Shown here: piece by piece, positions 1 through 12,700 of the stretch
How positions within the stretch are numbered: the stretch's first letter is position 1
How the letters are laid out: the number at the start of each line of letters is the position of its first letter
Assembly (NCBI RefSeq): GCF_000224145.3
Contig: NC_020168.2
Span: 4,809,480-4,873,479, forward strand
Length of the DNA stretch: 64,000 bases
Reading direction: 5' to 3'
Origin: Ciona intestinalis
Lineage: Eukaryota > Chordata > Ascidiacea > Phlebobranchia > Cionidae
The notes under the pieces: model-generated
The model's database searches: none
What the model was told of the DNA's origin: nothing
Seen by the model: the letters and a program-made list of their open reading frames with translations, nothing else
Translations under genes and position numbers: made by a program

Positions 1-213
1 AATTTAACCCAGATTTGGTTCATTGTTCAACTGATTGGTGTGCGTGCGACAAATTATGGCATGCATATTCAAAGGTTTCTAAACAGAATCGTGTGTGTAC
101 CTTTTATACTATGCAGACTGGCCGCACCGTTNNNNNNNNNNNNNNNNNNNNNNNNNNNNNNNNNNNNNNNNNNNNNNNNNNGTAACAACAACACGCCATG
201 AAATGTGTTTTAG
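1..213. other. Window edge, 50-N gap and intron sequence
   Basis: This stretch holds ordinary AT-rich sequence, a run of 50 N at 132-181, and the 3' end of an intron whose acceptor AG lies at 212-213. I see no coding potential in 1-131. The uniform 50-N length, shared by two other gaps in the window, indicates a scaffold placeholder. Confidence 0.6.
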
Positions 214-3200
214 GTAATAGCAGCAATGAAATTGCGTCGGGTACTTTTGCTAACCTCCTCCTACCTTATGAGATGAGGAGATCTCATTCACATGCTTCGT
301 TTAACCACCTTGTGTAAGTATGCTGATATATTATGGGAATATCTTACTGTTGTGAGTGTAATATAGTCTGTTTTCTTTCTCTTTTAACGTCCTATTTGGC
401 ACTAAACAAAGATTTACAAAGTTATATAACTATCCTCACGACTTTAAAAAAGCTGTTAATTGATAAAAAAATACAAATTGAAATATGGGATATTATGTGC
501 TAAAGGTATCCATCTTATGCCAAAGTACTTTATACATATCTTTCGGTTGTCATTTTAAACTGTTTTTTTTTAATACTGACTATTCTTATGACTGTAAAAG
601 AGCGTCGTTAATTGTTAAAAACCTGATTGAATATTATTGGATGTTATGTGCTAATGGTATCCATATTACCCCACAGTACTACTATGTAAATCTATTTATT
701 GCGGTTTTCATTTGGAACTGTTGTTTACAGGAGACAGCAAGGTCTAACAAACACATGCATCGACATGCATGCATTGGAAGCACAAGGTAGAGCTAACGGT
801 GCAGGTCGTACATTGGAAGATGCCGATGTCCATCATCTACTGCAGCAAAACCTTTACAAACCAAGAGCAAGGGTAAAGATTTGACCTATTTGTTTCGTTG
901 TTTAAAGTTGCATAATACAGGTTTACAGGAGTTTAGTGAGATTTTTTTGCTTTTTTTCGTAAACCTACATAAGTTATTAACTTAATATACAAATTATGTA
1001 ACATAACTTTAAAGTTATATTTTTTACTTTTTTTTGTTTTTTTATGATATTATTTACTTTTTTGTTTTTTAAGTCACATTTTTTATTTTTCAAAAAACAT
1101 TTTATATTTTTGCAGGAAGTGACACGTTATCGCCGTGGAAACTTAGAAGATGACGGGACGAGGAAGAGGCAAGAGGAGGAGATTTTAATTCGACGGAAAA
1201 TCAATGTTCGACACAGAAGACACCATAAGCACAAACATAATAGACACAAGGTATAGTGGATGTAGTTTATTCAACTTCTGGTTATATAGGGGGGTGATTG
1301 GGAGAATGTGTTAAGATAAGATAAAATAAATAAGGACTTTAGACTTCTTGTGGATTGTTTGGATTACTCATATTATGTCTGGCTTGAGAGTTAGATAAAT
1401 ATTTATTTCACTGTTTTAGGTATAACACCTTAAATTAATCTATAAAAAATAGATTACTGGAAAATTCCTTATTTTTTCTGATTAGTTTGTTTAATAGTAG
1501 TAACAACAAAATATATTTTTATAAAATCGATATCATTACTTTTTGTATAGAAGACATTCATATAAATTCCTGTGGAAACAATGCATTTTGGTTGTTCACC
1601 GCATTTTTAATAAAAACCTACTTCATATTTCAACATCCAACTTAATAAATATGAACCCTTTCACTCACATCAATATAAATACTTCATTATACTTTTATCC
1701 CATCATGAAATACACAGTTTATTCATACAACTAATATTGTGTGTACATTGCTGCATTTAATCACTGAAGCCATTAACCATGCTATAGTATGACGTGGTTA
1801 ATTAAGGAGATTGAAAACTTGTTTGTATTTTCTTGTTATTTCACTTTACTGAGCTTATTTACTTTCATGCTATTCCTTGTCCAAATATTGAATGAAATAA
1901 CATGCCATGTGTGTTTGTGTGTTTGTGTGTAGAAAGTTAAATTAATATATTTCTCATACATTTTTAAATTAAATCAGCAAGTGAAAATTTTATAAGAATG
2001 ATTTTATTTGAAAGAACTTGTGATTTATATGTTTTTATTATTTTTCACCAAAATATGGTGAACCAAAAACGTAATTCCCTAGGTTCTAGTTGACGCTAGA
2101 ACATGAAGTTACAACTTTGGCGTTGTTACTAAATCATAGAAATGTTTTTTACTATAAACAAAAATTCCATAAACAATATTTTTCTTTTTTCAAAATGTTT
2201 TAAAACATATCCTAATGTTTTTATTTTTTTTACCTAACTAAATTAAAAAACCCAAATCATTTTTTTAAATTATTATCCAGACTCGAAGCTCATCCAAGTC
2301 TCAGATGTCGGGGGGATCAATTAAGAAGCATAGCACAGGTATCATGATTCCTACTTATTTTGCTTGCCCTATGTGGTGTAATAACACAATGTATCAATTC
2401 TCAATAAATAAAAATAACCACGCACCCAAATGTGCCTTGCTATGTAAAATCTTATATGTAAACATATCTGTTTCTAACATCGCCGTTATTTTGCTTGTCA
2501 AACTCAGGCTCTTGTACGGAGAGCACAAGATTGTTAAAGGGTAAGACCATGCATGCTTGTAGCTCCCATCTGTACTGTGGCATGTCACATTAGTGTGATT
2601 GTAATTATAATGACAGTGTTAATTACTTAGTCTTCATGGTGCAACAAACACTTATTATAGCTAACATATATGTAGTGTATGATCATTTAAGTAGTAGTTT
2701 CTTTGTATAAATTAATAGAATGCACTTGTAATTGTAGACAGTGCTAATATACTTATTGTTACATTAATAGATACATCCATTCACTATGCAACAAACGCAT
2801 ATAGCTAGCATATGGTAGTGTATGATCATTTAAATAGTAATTTCTTTGTATAAAATAATAGAATGCAAATATATTTAGTTTTATTGCCCCAATTAAAACA
2901 TTTTAGATGATTTAACTCAATAAATTAACCCTACATTAGTTTTGTTTTCTATATTTGACAATATATAGTTGCCTTAGTCCAGTGGTTCCCAACCTGTGGT
3001 ACGCGTACCACTAGTGGTACGCGACAGTCTTCCAGGTGGTACGCGAGTACATTCTGTGTTTTATTAGACCAAAGGGAGTTCTTAGTTCAGGTGGGATTGA
3101 TTTTGAGTTTTTTGAAGATTTTTCTTTTTTCTCTCACCACTGTGACGTCATAGAATGTCTAGGTTGGACTTGGAACACGCAGTCAGTTAGCCTAACGTGG

Positions 3201-6200
3201 GTGTTTGTTTAAGGAAGGTTTGGTACTGGCAGAAAAGCATAGGGTCAGCTAAGTTAATCATGCGTGTTTAGTACGATTAAGTCAAGGCAGTTTTTGCTTA
3301 AGATTCTTTCGGGAATAGAATGTATGCTAGGCCTACTGATATTAGTGTTGTTGGACTGTTATTTGACCAGCAACTGTTGAAGACGCTAACGGTCATAATG
3401 ACCGGCTAACGGTCATTATGAGGAGTCAGATACCATAGTTCAATTTGAACACCCCTAGCACTACTTCTATTTTGTCTCATTAGATTAGTATAAGTCGGGC
3501 TAAATTTTATATCATGTCCNNNNNNNNNNNNNNNNNNNNNNNNNNNNNNNNNNNNNNNNNNNNNNNNNNTCAATTTGAACAGCCCCTAGCACTACTTCTA
3601 TTTGTCTCATTAGATTAGTATAAGTCGGGCTAAATTTTATATCATGTCCAAGCGAAAATATAATCCAGAGTATTTAAAATATGGTTTCATCTCAATCGAA
3701 CACAGAGAAGAAGTTCTTCCGCAATGTGTGGTCTGCATGAAGACCCTTTCCAATGCGTCCATGAAACCCAGCCTGCTCCAACGTCATCTTGGAACGAACC
3801 ATGCTGATAAGAAGAACAAAGATCAGAGCTACTTCCAGCGACTTGCGGAGAACGTGAAGCGGCAGCGCTTGGACAAAACTGGCCTATTCCACCAGAAGGG
3901 GGCAGAGATTGTCAAAGCATCGTATGAAGTCGCTCTTCTGGTGGCTAAAAGCATGAAGGCTCATACCATCGCAGAGTCTCTTATAATGCCAGCGGCAAAG
4001 ATTTTGGTCAGACGTGTGATGGGAGAGGAGTCTGTGGCAAAGTTAGAGAGTGTGTCCCTCTCTAACAACACTGTAAAGCGCCGTATCGAGGAAATGTCAA
4101 TTGACATTACCGACCAAGTGATTGCGGGAGTAAGAGCCTCAAAATTTGGGTTTGCAATACAAGTTGACGAATCGACAGACGTTACCAACTGCTGTCAACT
4201 ACTTGTCTACATCCGATTCACGCAGAACAATGCTGTGAAAACTGTCGTAAAAATTAACTTTTTATTTAGTTAACTAAACAGTAGAAGTTCAACATTGCAT
4301 TCATAACAACAACCCATTTACATAAATTATATCATTAAATGCTCATTGTTTGCTAAAATTTGTTTGTTTTTGGGGTGTTTTCGCTTTGAAATTCTGACAA
4401 ATATCGGCCAAAATTTTGGTTGTGCTTCCCTAAAGCTGAAATCCTATTAAAATCTGATTGGGACTTGCTTATATATTTCGTTCTAGCTTAAGGGATTTTT
4501 AAGTTAAAGAACTTTTTTTATTTTTTTAGTAAGAACTTTATGTTATGGCAAAATTAATTTTTACACAAATAATGTATTTTCACAATCTCTGTGTCAAAAT
4601 TGTAATTTAATCAAGATTGATCAACACTGTAGCAGATGTTAGACAAAGCAAATTGCAATCAAATAATTAAACATAGTTTTTAATTTGCTGTTTTTGGACA
4701 AAAACTTAGTTAGTGTTTTCGTAATGTTTGAAATTTTGATTAAAAATTATGATATGGTGTCTGGTGCGGGAAGATTTGTGCGGTGGTTCCATCAATGCTC
4801 TTACAGTGTGTTATGTTACGTTATTCCAAAATTTTTGTGTTCTAGTTCTGTTCTAAGTCTAAAATTTCAAAAAATAAAAAAAATGTCTGTATTAAAAAAA
4901 ATTATTAAAAAATTCATAAAACTTCAAAAAATAATTTCGAAATATATTTTTTTTTTTTTAGCTCCCAACTTTGTAGTGGAGCAACAGCAGGAGATGAAAA
5001 TAGCTCCTCCAGAAGAGGATCAGGGCATCACCTTCACAGCTGGGAAGAAGCCAGGTATGTCCTTACATAACACTCCTCATAACATTTCATTCAAACACCC
5101 ACAAAAAAAACGTTAAACACATTTTTCGAAATGCCTGCCCCCGCATGTTTCGCAATAAATTAAAAAAAGGAACTTCATTATTTTCACAAATATCAAATAA
5201 AACACAAATCATGTGCACTACATAATTTACTTTCTCTGTAACCTGCAATGTGGGTTTTTTTCGCACGCAACGGGTGTTTTTGCCTCTACCTTCATTTTCG
5301 CACCCCAAACCATGGAACGTCACCCATCAGTTAAAAAAATAAGTTTCCTTTTTTTGACCCCTTTTGCCCGAACAGTTCAACCCCGTAACGGATGCAGCAC
5401 AGCCCGGAACCCCCTTGGGTTCATGAGCTCATTTGACGTGCTGCCAGAGGAGACCCTTACAGGTTTGCTGCAGATCATGTTGTCCTGTGTTTGCTTTGGC
5501 TGCTTGTTTATTTTCATTTTATTTTGTTTTCTTCTTAAAACAAAACAACGTACACAGTTTAGGTTTGAGTTGTAGATGCTTGGTCAAAAGAGTTGATTTT
5601 GCTTCTCTTATATTATAACAACTTCTGCTTGCAGTAGTGTAGTATGTCTGTCTTTCATAATAACTTTTCAGGTCAAAAAAACACAAAACAAACTGCAGTT
5701 TTGGCCATATATAAGCACAAATTTAACATTACATACACATGGTTTCTTGGACAAGACAACTCAAATTCTTATACATTAGCCCTATATCCTGATGATGTCT
5801 CGCCAAGTTGCAAAATGTCTGTATTTTAAAATCACAAACTGCCTGGCAGTAAAAGGATAAATAAACGCATATACATTATGTGAACATATTTTTCCTGTCA
5901 GTCTGCTTTTCTAACAAAAAAAATCTTTTAGTTTTACTAGCTCTATACGTTTCCTATTAAAATTACCCTCTTGTGTCTGCTAACCGCTGGTTTTATGTTG
6001 TCATCGTTTATGACTTTTTGTTGCTAACTGTTCAGAAATTTTTTGAAATTACTGTATTTTATGTTTTTGTACATCATAGGTAATAACCGTTATATATAAA
6101 GTTTACTGTTAAAAATGAACTGTGTTTTTTTTTAATAATTTGATAATGGTATTTATATTTGACTTGTTTAATCTTAAACAGCGGCATTTTTTAAAAACAT

Positions 6201-8258
6201 GCTATTGTTGCATCGTTTTTAGGAATTTGACAAATAAATTATATAAAACAAGTATTTTTTACTCTAAATGTACCTTACTGATGCAAAAAATATAATATAG
6301 GTTAACAAAAATATAATAATTTTCTCATAATATTGTTAATTATCTTTTCACAGATGTAGCAGCTGAAGGGGTTGAAGAGACCGATACAACTCATGTCAAC
6401 ATTGAAAGTTGTGCAATAGATCGTGAGTTGCCATGGAAACGAAATCCATCAAATAATGATGTGGTTAGTGACCCACATAACACTACAACATGTAAGTTTT
6501 TATGTTAAACAAAGCAATTTTATGGTTTTACTGTTATTTTCATAACAAAAATGAGATTAGAATGCATTTATCTTTTTTTAATATATTTTTCACGCAATGT
6601 TTGTTGGATTTTTTCAGTTTTCAATTTTAATATTTATTTTATACATGTGAAGTCTTTTAGTGTAGCATGCCATGGGACTTCTGGTTTAAGCCAGAGTTGG
6701 CGCATTACTCCATATTTTTTAGATATATCAAGATATTTATTATTCAACTAATTATTTAACTACCAATATTGTATCATCAAAAAAAAAACGGACAAATATA
6801 ACAGATTTACATTTTTGTAAAATTCTGTAACAGTTTTCCATAACCCAAAGTTTAATTACTTCGAATGAGTTTTGATCTTAAATAATTTATAGTTGAAACA
6901 GTTGCCCTGCTACAGGTTCCTTCAATGTAAGTATGAGAGTGGTTGCTTTGCTGCAGCTTGTGTGTTGTTGCTAGGAGACAAAGTTACTCTCATTTCATAA
7001 TATTGCTTGATTACCATCCAACACCATTTGTTTGATCCAAATTTTAGATATTAAGTTTTACCAAATTTAATTTGGTTCTCACATTTTTGTGTACCAGTAG
7101 TCGCCAAAGAGCAAATTACTTTTATTTCATAATATAGTTTTGATTGCCACTAAACACTTCGTTTGTTTCCAATGTTAGCTAAAGAGCAGAGACAATATAT
7201 TTGCTTTTCACATTCTTGTATACTAATAGTCGTCAAATATTTGACAGAAGTGAAATTTAAAAAGCCACAAATCAAACAAAACATATTTAACTTCACACAA
7301 CATATTATTGGTACAAACAACCAACTACAAAGAGAAGCCGAACGTATCACTTTACACACTAGTTTTTCCAGCCCTGCTGTAAACCATCAATATACACCAT
7401 ATTACTTCAGACAAATTAACATATGTTGTTATTATAATTTATACTTCAAGTTTTAAATAACAATTGTGTTACAGTGTGTGTGTGTGTCATAGCTACACTA
7501 ACTTAACTTGTGCATATTTTTATCTTAATTTTTTTTACTTATTTTATGATACTGTTCAGTACATGGTTTCTAAACTTACACTAATTATCAATAGCTTTTA
7601 AACACAATTTTTAAGTACGTAAAGTCGGCAAAGTTTCGAGAACCACTGCTGGTGTAAGTTCATGTACCTCACACCCACTACCAATTTCACACATTAAATT
7701 TTTTTTTTTTGAAATACAAAAATATTACGATGTGTAAAACTGGTCTATGGTTATGAAACATGAAATGGTTGAAGGTAACTTAATTATCCTTGCCTGGCAA
7801 TGAGTTGTTCTGACATGACTGTTCTGTTTCATACACCTCGTGCCTGCTGGAGAGTTAATTTTTCTATACTTTTTTTACTGTATCGCTGACAAGAATCGAT
7901 AAGGGTCTACTGAGCTGTAGGAAACGTTGTGCCCAAATACAACCACAATGGTAACAATAGCGAGCCTTGAACCCAACACCTCTTGACTAGAGGCAGGCGC
8001 TCTAACCACCATGCTGGACAACATACAAAGCAGCCACCAGTTGCAACAAACTTATATTCTTTATCAGTCCTACATATAAATTAAATATCAATTTTTTTCC
8101 TAGACGAGGAGCCAGTCCCAGAAACCTCACCAGAAAGTTGTTCTAACTTGGAAAACGTCTGGCCAAGCAACACCAACAACAACAGCTCCAACCCTGAGGA
8201 TGGCGGGCTTCACTTTATATTAGATAAATGGGAATCGCTGGAAGAGGATCAGATTTAA
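214..8258 (+). CDS. Na+/H+ exchanger (SLC9 family), C-terminal cytoplasmic tail, 5' part outside window
   Basis: Nine exons keep one frame: 214-313, 731-872, 1116-1250, 2281-2338, 2508-2540, 4962-5054, 5376-5462, 6354-6491 and 8104-8258, stopping with TAA at 8256-8258 (941 coding bases). The second and third exons encode LLQQNLYKPRAR and, after a short stretch, QEEEILIRRKINVRHRR. These resemble the helical regulatory region just after the membrane domain of plasma-membrane exchangers such as NHE2 to NHE4, where a bundle of Gln, Tyr and Arg residues is followed by an EILIRR-like segment. The rest is hydrophilic, with a His/Lys/Arg cluster, acidic stretches and an ELPWKRN motif. The transporter domain is not in the window and must lie upstream. 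Family assignment rests on remembered tail sequences and is moderate; the gene structure is strong because seven phase-1 or phase-2 boundaries agree. It converges on RPGRIP1L. Confidence 0.68.
412..690. mobile_element. Diverged copies of the GGTGGGG palindromic MITE
   Basis: Two decayed half-elements lie in the intron before exon 731-872. Each keeps the internal track (ATCCTCACGACT-like, then GTTAATTGTTAAAA, then TATGTGCTAA.GGTATCCAT) and ends near a degraded right terminus at about 536 and 688. They match the interior of the better copies elsewhere in the window. Confidence 0.45.
3440..3649. repeat. 80-bp duplicate on both sides of a 50-N gap
   Basis: The 80 bases at 3440-3519 reappear at 3570-3649 with only two single-base indels, and the first copy breaks off exactly at the same ATGTCC where the second runs on into the transposase. 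This is the signature of two overlapping contigs or haplotypes placed end to end, not of a biological tandem repeat. Confidence 0.75.
3644..4273 (+). pseudogene. Truncated BED-finger hAT transposase (ZBED5/SCAND3-like N-terminal part)
   Basis: The 209-residue product begins with a BED-type zinc finger (CVVC near residue 27, then HLGTNH about 20 residues on). It continues with the helical dimerisation region and the start of the RNase H-like catalytic core, where FAIQVDESTDV carries the first acidic catalytic residue. It stops soon after LLVYIRF, whereas full transposases of this group run to about 550-700 residues and carry two more acidic residues and an hATC dimerisation block. None of that follows here. 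It is an inactive relic. The intact frame suggests a fairly recent insertion, or an origin as part of a domesticated gene; I see no evidence for domestication. Confidence 0.75.
7765..8030 (-). mobile_element. tRNA-derived SINE, near full length
   Basis: Read on the minus strand, it opens with a tRNA-like head (CATGGTGGTTAGAGCGCCTG, then a B-box-like GGGTTCAAGGCTCG), then a tRNA-unrelated body. It ends in a tail containing GGCACGAGGTGTATGAAACA and a CAT..CAGAACAACT..TTGCC stretch. The same head and tail occur at 15683-15935 on the plus strand. It lies in the last intron of the exchanger gene. Confidence 0.7.
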
Positions 8259-9721
8259 ACCCAGCTTTAAAGTTGTATGAAATAACCCTTCCTTCCCAAT
8301 GTACATACTGCGCCACCTTCAAAGCACGCCTATAGGTGCTGGTGGTTTTCAAAGCATTGTAATATATTGATTCTATGCAATAATCAGTAGTTTTAATCCT
8401 TGCTTTGCGAATTGGACCAATAACTGCAATTACATGACCAATCAAAAATGCTTTGGTTCGCTTTACAACAATTATGGTTACCATGGAAAAAACATCTCGT
8501 TCAAACTATTGCATCAATATTTGACACAAAGCCTTCAAAATACTTGACTTTCTTTTGTATACGAACCTGTAACTGAACTTCACTGGCAAAGCAATGGCCC
8601 ACTTTCAACTGCAATCTATGATCTGTAGCTTTGTTGTAATGTTGCAAGTATTTTGAGCATAGTTTATGATATTCCTTTGCATAATAATGCTATTTGTAAA
8701 GATATAAGTTAATACAACCCAACACTTAAGAGATGTCTTTTCAATGTGTGCTGACTGAATCCGAACACTTTCGTTTTGGAGTTCATGACTAAAGTTAATA
8801 ATGACTATGTCCGACACTAACACCTAATGCCCAAGCCTAACTTTTAAAGTTCGAGACAAATATTAAATGACCAAATTAAAATCTAAGGACTACAACTAAC
8901 ATTAAAATCCAGGAGCATCCAAATTTCTCTTCTAAAATCTGTGAAAAACATTGAAATTTTTATGACAAACCATGTCACAGGTTCGATAATTGTAAACACT
9001 TACCTTTATTGTTTTGTGTCTATGATTTGGCAGAATTTTGAGCATAGTTTATGTTCCTTTGCATAATAATGCTATTTGTGAAGATATAAGTTAATGCAAC
9101 TCAACACTTAAGACAGGACTTCAATGTGTGCTAACGGAATCCGCACACTTTCGTTTTGGACTTCATGACTAAAGTTGTTGTCGTACACTCACAATGTACG
9201 AAACTAACATCTTATGACCAAGCTGAACTTTAAATGTTCAAGACAAAAAATTGAATGTCCAAACAAATATTAAATGATCGGAACTAAACTTCATGTTCAA
9301 GCCTAACTTTTAATGACTAGGACTAACATTTAAATCCATGACGAACATCCAATTGCTGTGATAAACTCTCTGAAAAACAATGAAATTTTTACAACAAACC
9401 ATTTCACAGGTTAACTACAATTCAAGTTAACAATTAATCACTGACCTTTTATATTTTGTTTTTAAATCTCCGATCCGGCGGAATGCACCAGCAAACAAAA
9501 CCAATCTTGCCTTACAACTAAAAGCTAATGACATTTTTTTCAGTACAAAATATATATTTCAATATACTTAAATATTTCTACAAAACCTAAAAAAAACGAA
9601 CAAATACTGTTTTTACATAAATGATAAAGCACCTTTCAATCAAGTATATGAATAAATGAAGCTAAAATACTCGGGACGCAAATCTATAATACATGATGAG
9701 GCACAAATGCAATGCAACCAA
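8259..9721. other. Convergent intergenic region with a ~385-bp tandem duplication
   Basis: This 1.46-kb space separates two converging genes and holds both 3' ends. Most of it is a direct duplication: about 8645-9030 and 9031-9480 share long blocks such as TTTTGAGCATAGTTTATG and CACTTTCGTTTTGGA, offset by about 385 bases and diverged by small indels. Short AACATTTAA/AACTTTTAA-type motifs recur inside each unit. No open frame with coding character is seen. Confidence 0.65.
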
Positions 9722-12700
9722 TCAGTGGTCGTGCATTTTTGCTCGTTCTTTCAGTTCGTTTTTAATAACACGCAACACAGCCAAGGCCTCCACATCTAAA
9801 TTCAACATCCCAACAGTTTCATCTTTGTTTCTTAAATCATGGACAGTGACATCACCATTGATGATGTCACGGCCATTTTGAAGTATAGAAGCAAGGTCAA
9901 CGGATGCAGAACCTGTATGGATGGAAAAATAATTCGGTTTATTTAAAAAAAGGGGTGTTCACTGGCTAAATAGAAATTGCATAAACCAATTCAAATGGAA
10001 ATTGGTTTGTAGATTTGTCGAATAAAGTTGTCTAGTGGTTAAACCCGTTACAACACACAATAGGTTACAGAGCTCGACTCTGAACCAAACATTTTTTATT
10101 TTTTCTCAACTTAAAAAAAGCGTTTCAAACTTAAAAAACATTTTTTTTAAATTTTCACTATTTTTTAGACTACTAGGCTCAAGGCATTTAGGATAAACAA
10201 GGATCCTTGGTTGCAAGGTCTACCTATCTCTTCGCATTCCTCTCCATTATCATTCACAGGTTCCGAAACAACTGTCAATCTGAAAGTGGTTTGTCCAGAT
10301 TGTAACATGTTAGTGAGAGTTTCTCTCTGGGTGGAATGACTGGCTTTGTCAACTTTTGTTTCTGTTCAAAAAAATCTTAATCAGTTCTAAAAAAACATGA
10401 ATGTATAATCTGTAATTTTTCTGTTTGATTTAAGTAGTTTTCAAAAAATTTCCCCCAAAATAATCACCTACAAAGTTACATATGTGGTAATTAGTACGCG
10501 GACACAAGATGTATGAAACAAAATATTTGTGTTACTATAGCAACTGTACGAGGATGAGGATGAATATGATGTATTCAACAATATTAATAATTTAAAAAAA
10601 TCCAACACAGTAAGTGAGAACCTTTCGCAAATTTGTAAAATAATTTTGAATCTTTCGTTGTTGGTTTCTTGACAGCGTTTGGAGTTTCTTCAACTTCACC
10701 AAGAAACTCGTATTCAACAAATAACTGCTCCACGCTTGTATCTCCCCAAATACTTGTGTCGTTGTCCAATGTTAAATGGTTAACCGATATGCGAATTGTA
10801 TCACAGTTCTGGACAATTTAAACAAATTAGAATACATTTAATGGAAAAAAACGTATGTTTGATATAGTACACCTGAGAATTTAAAAGAAAAATCGGGAAT
10901 ATCGGTAAAATAACATAATTTAACTTGTTTCTGGAAATAATTTAAGCATTTACATTGTAATATTAACAAATAAAATCAGTATACAAAACTTTGCGTTTTT
11001 TCACTTTAAACCAAGACTTCTAATTTGTTTAATTTTGGTAAATTAAAAAAAATTATAACTTAAATCCGATCATACCTGAGCACCATCTGTCGTAGGAATC
11101 GTCGTTATTTCTTCAACATCTTCCGTTTCATCAAGAGGACTTTGCTCCTCTTCATCCTCTTTATTGCTCTCAGTATCATCCATATCCACTCCTTCATCTG
11201 ATGCGGGAGGATCCTCTGTAGCATCAGGAATGGACATGATGTCTTCATCAATCTCATCTTCAGAATCTGGATGTTGGAAAAAAAATTAAATATAAAAAAT
11301 AAGCTAAGAAAAAAAACACAAAATTTTCAACAAACAGAATTAAATTAAAATCAAGTCAAAAAGAAAATCATCCCTTTTAATGTAAAAAAAAAAAAAAACG
11401 AAACATAAAAAACAAAAAAGAGCACACACACTACAGCAAATTTATTTCAAAACACAAACTGAAAAAATTTTTTACAGAAAATTATGATTTTTTTTTCATT
11501 ATTTCTCCCAACCTTCCTTAACAGATGGAAGTTGTTCCTCCACTTCATCTTTTTGCTCTTCCTCTTCATTTTCATCCTCCACAACTTCTTTGACAAACGT
11601 GATGCTGTCATCTTTAGTTGGGATGTTTGAATCCATGGAATCGTCATCTGGGTCGTCCAAGATTTCATCTTCAACTTCATCACTATGAAGATGTTTGGTG
11701 AAAAATGAGAACATAGTAATGTTTATTAAAAGCATAAACATTAAAGTTTACAAAAAAAACATTAAAGCGATATAAAAAGAAATACATTAATTTATTATTT
11801 TGCTGTTTTTTTTACCAGGTATAGTTTAATACTTGAAACAATTCTGTCACCAAAAATAACTTCAAAAAATAAAACATTTTTATGTTTTATTTATGATGTA
11901 ATTTTTAAGGAAAGTTGAAACTCTGATAAGAAAAAAAACATAAAATGATAAACAGATGAAGTCAACATGAATATATTTTGTTTCTAAGCACCTTAATCAG
12001 CTGCTCCCTAGAAATTGATTAAAACAGTTACTTTTTTGTAAAAACATTTTATTTACGTTTCATCTTTGACGAGATGAGATGGGGATGCAGGAGGTGCAAC
12101 TTCTTCACCAACAATTTCCTCCACTTCTTCCATGATCTCTTCAATCTGATCCTCATCGGATGTTTTTCCTTCTTCCTCCTTTTCTTCTTCTATTTTACCT
12201 CGCATCTGAAATGATATATCAAAACATGTATATATTTGTTATAACATTTAAAAAAAATATATATATTTTTTAACGCTCAACAGCAGATCAATTAAAATCA
12301 AAACGAGTAACCACACATTTTAACACATTAAAAAGTTAAAATTAAAAAACAACAAGTTTAAACCACAATAAACAAACCATTAACTAACGTTCAAAACAAA
12401 CTCACGGATCTGGACAATGGAACAGGTTTTTCCTTCTCAGGTTCAACAATTGAAACTTTTTTCACCTACAATATGTTTCCATAAAATTAAAAAAAAAAAT
12501 TATTAAACACATATAAATATTTGAAAAAATATTCTTACAAAAATCATTTTGTAAAGCTTGTTTTTTTAATTTATAAAGAAACTAACCACTGGTGGTAGAG
12601 AACTGTTGTTTCTGTTTGCTGCTTTCAAAGGTTTTGGTGTTGAAGTGGTTTGTGGTAGAATGCCACGCAATGGTTTCGCACTGGAATAAATGTAACCAAT

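Larger units (their letters stand above)
2980..4273 (+). mobile_element. hAT-superfamily transposon fragment with left terminal repeat
   Basis: The left end CAGTGGTTCCCAACC starts at 2980 and is followed by GGTACGCG repeats, as in hAT/Charlie-type termini. About 660 bases of leader precede an open reading frame at 3644-4273. No matching right end is visible before the next exon of the host gene at 4962, so the element looks 3'-truncated. It lies in the intron between exons 2508-2540 and 4962-5054 of the exchanger gene, on the same strand. A 50-N gap at 3520-3569 interrupts the leader. Confidence 0.7.

Noticed and set aside
7630..7655. hAT-like right end (GAGAACCACTG) in the last exchanger intron
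   Set aside because: No matching left end or target duplication was found, and it does not pair with the ACTG-type left end at 2980. Kept only as a possible solo terminus.
11447..11683. Met/Lys-rich minus-strand open frame over RPGRIP1L exon 26
   Set aside because: It is an out-of-frame shadow of the acidic exon 11682-11513, whose proper frame continues in phase on both sides.
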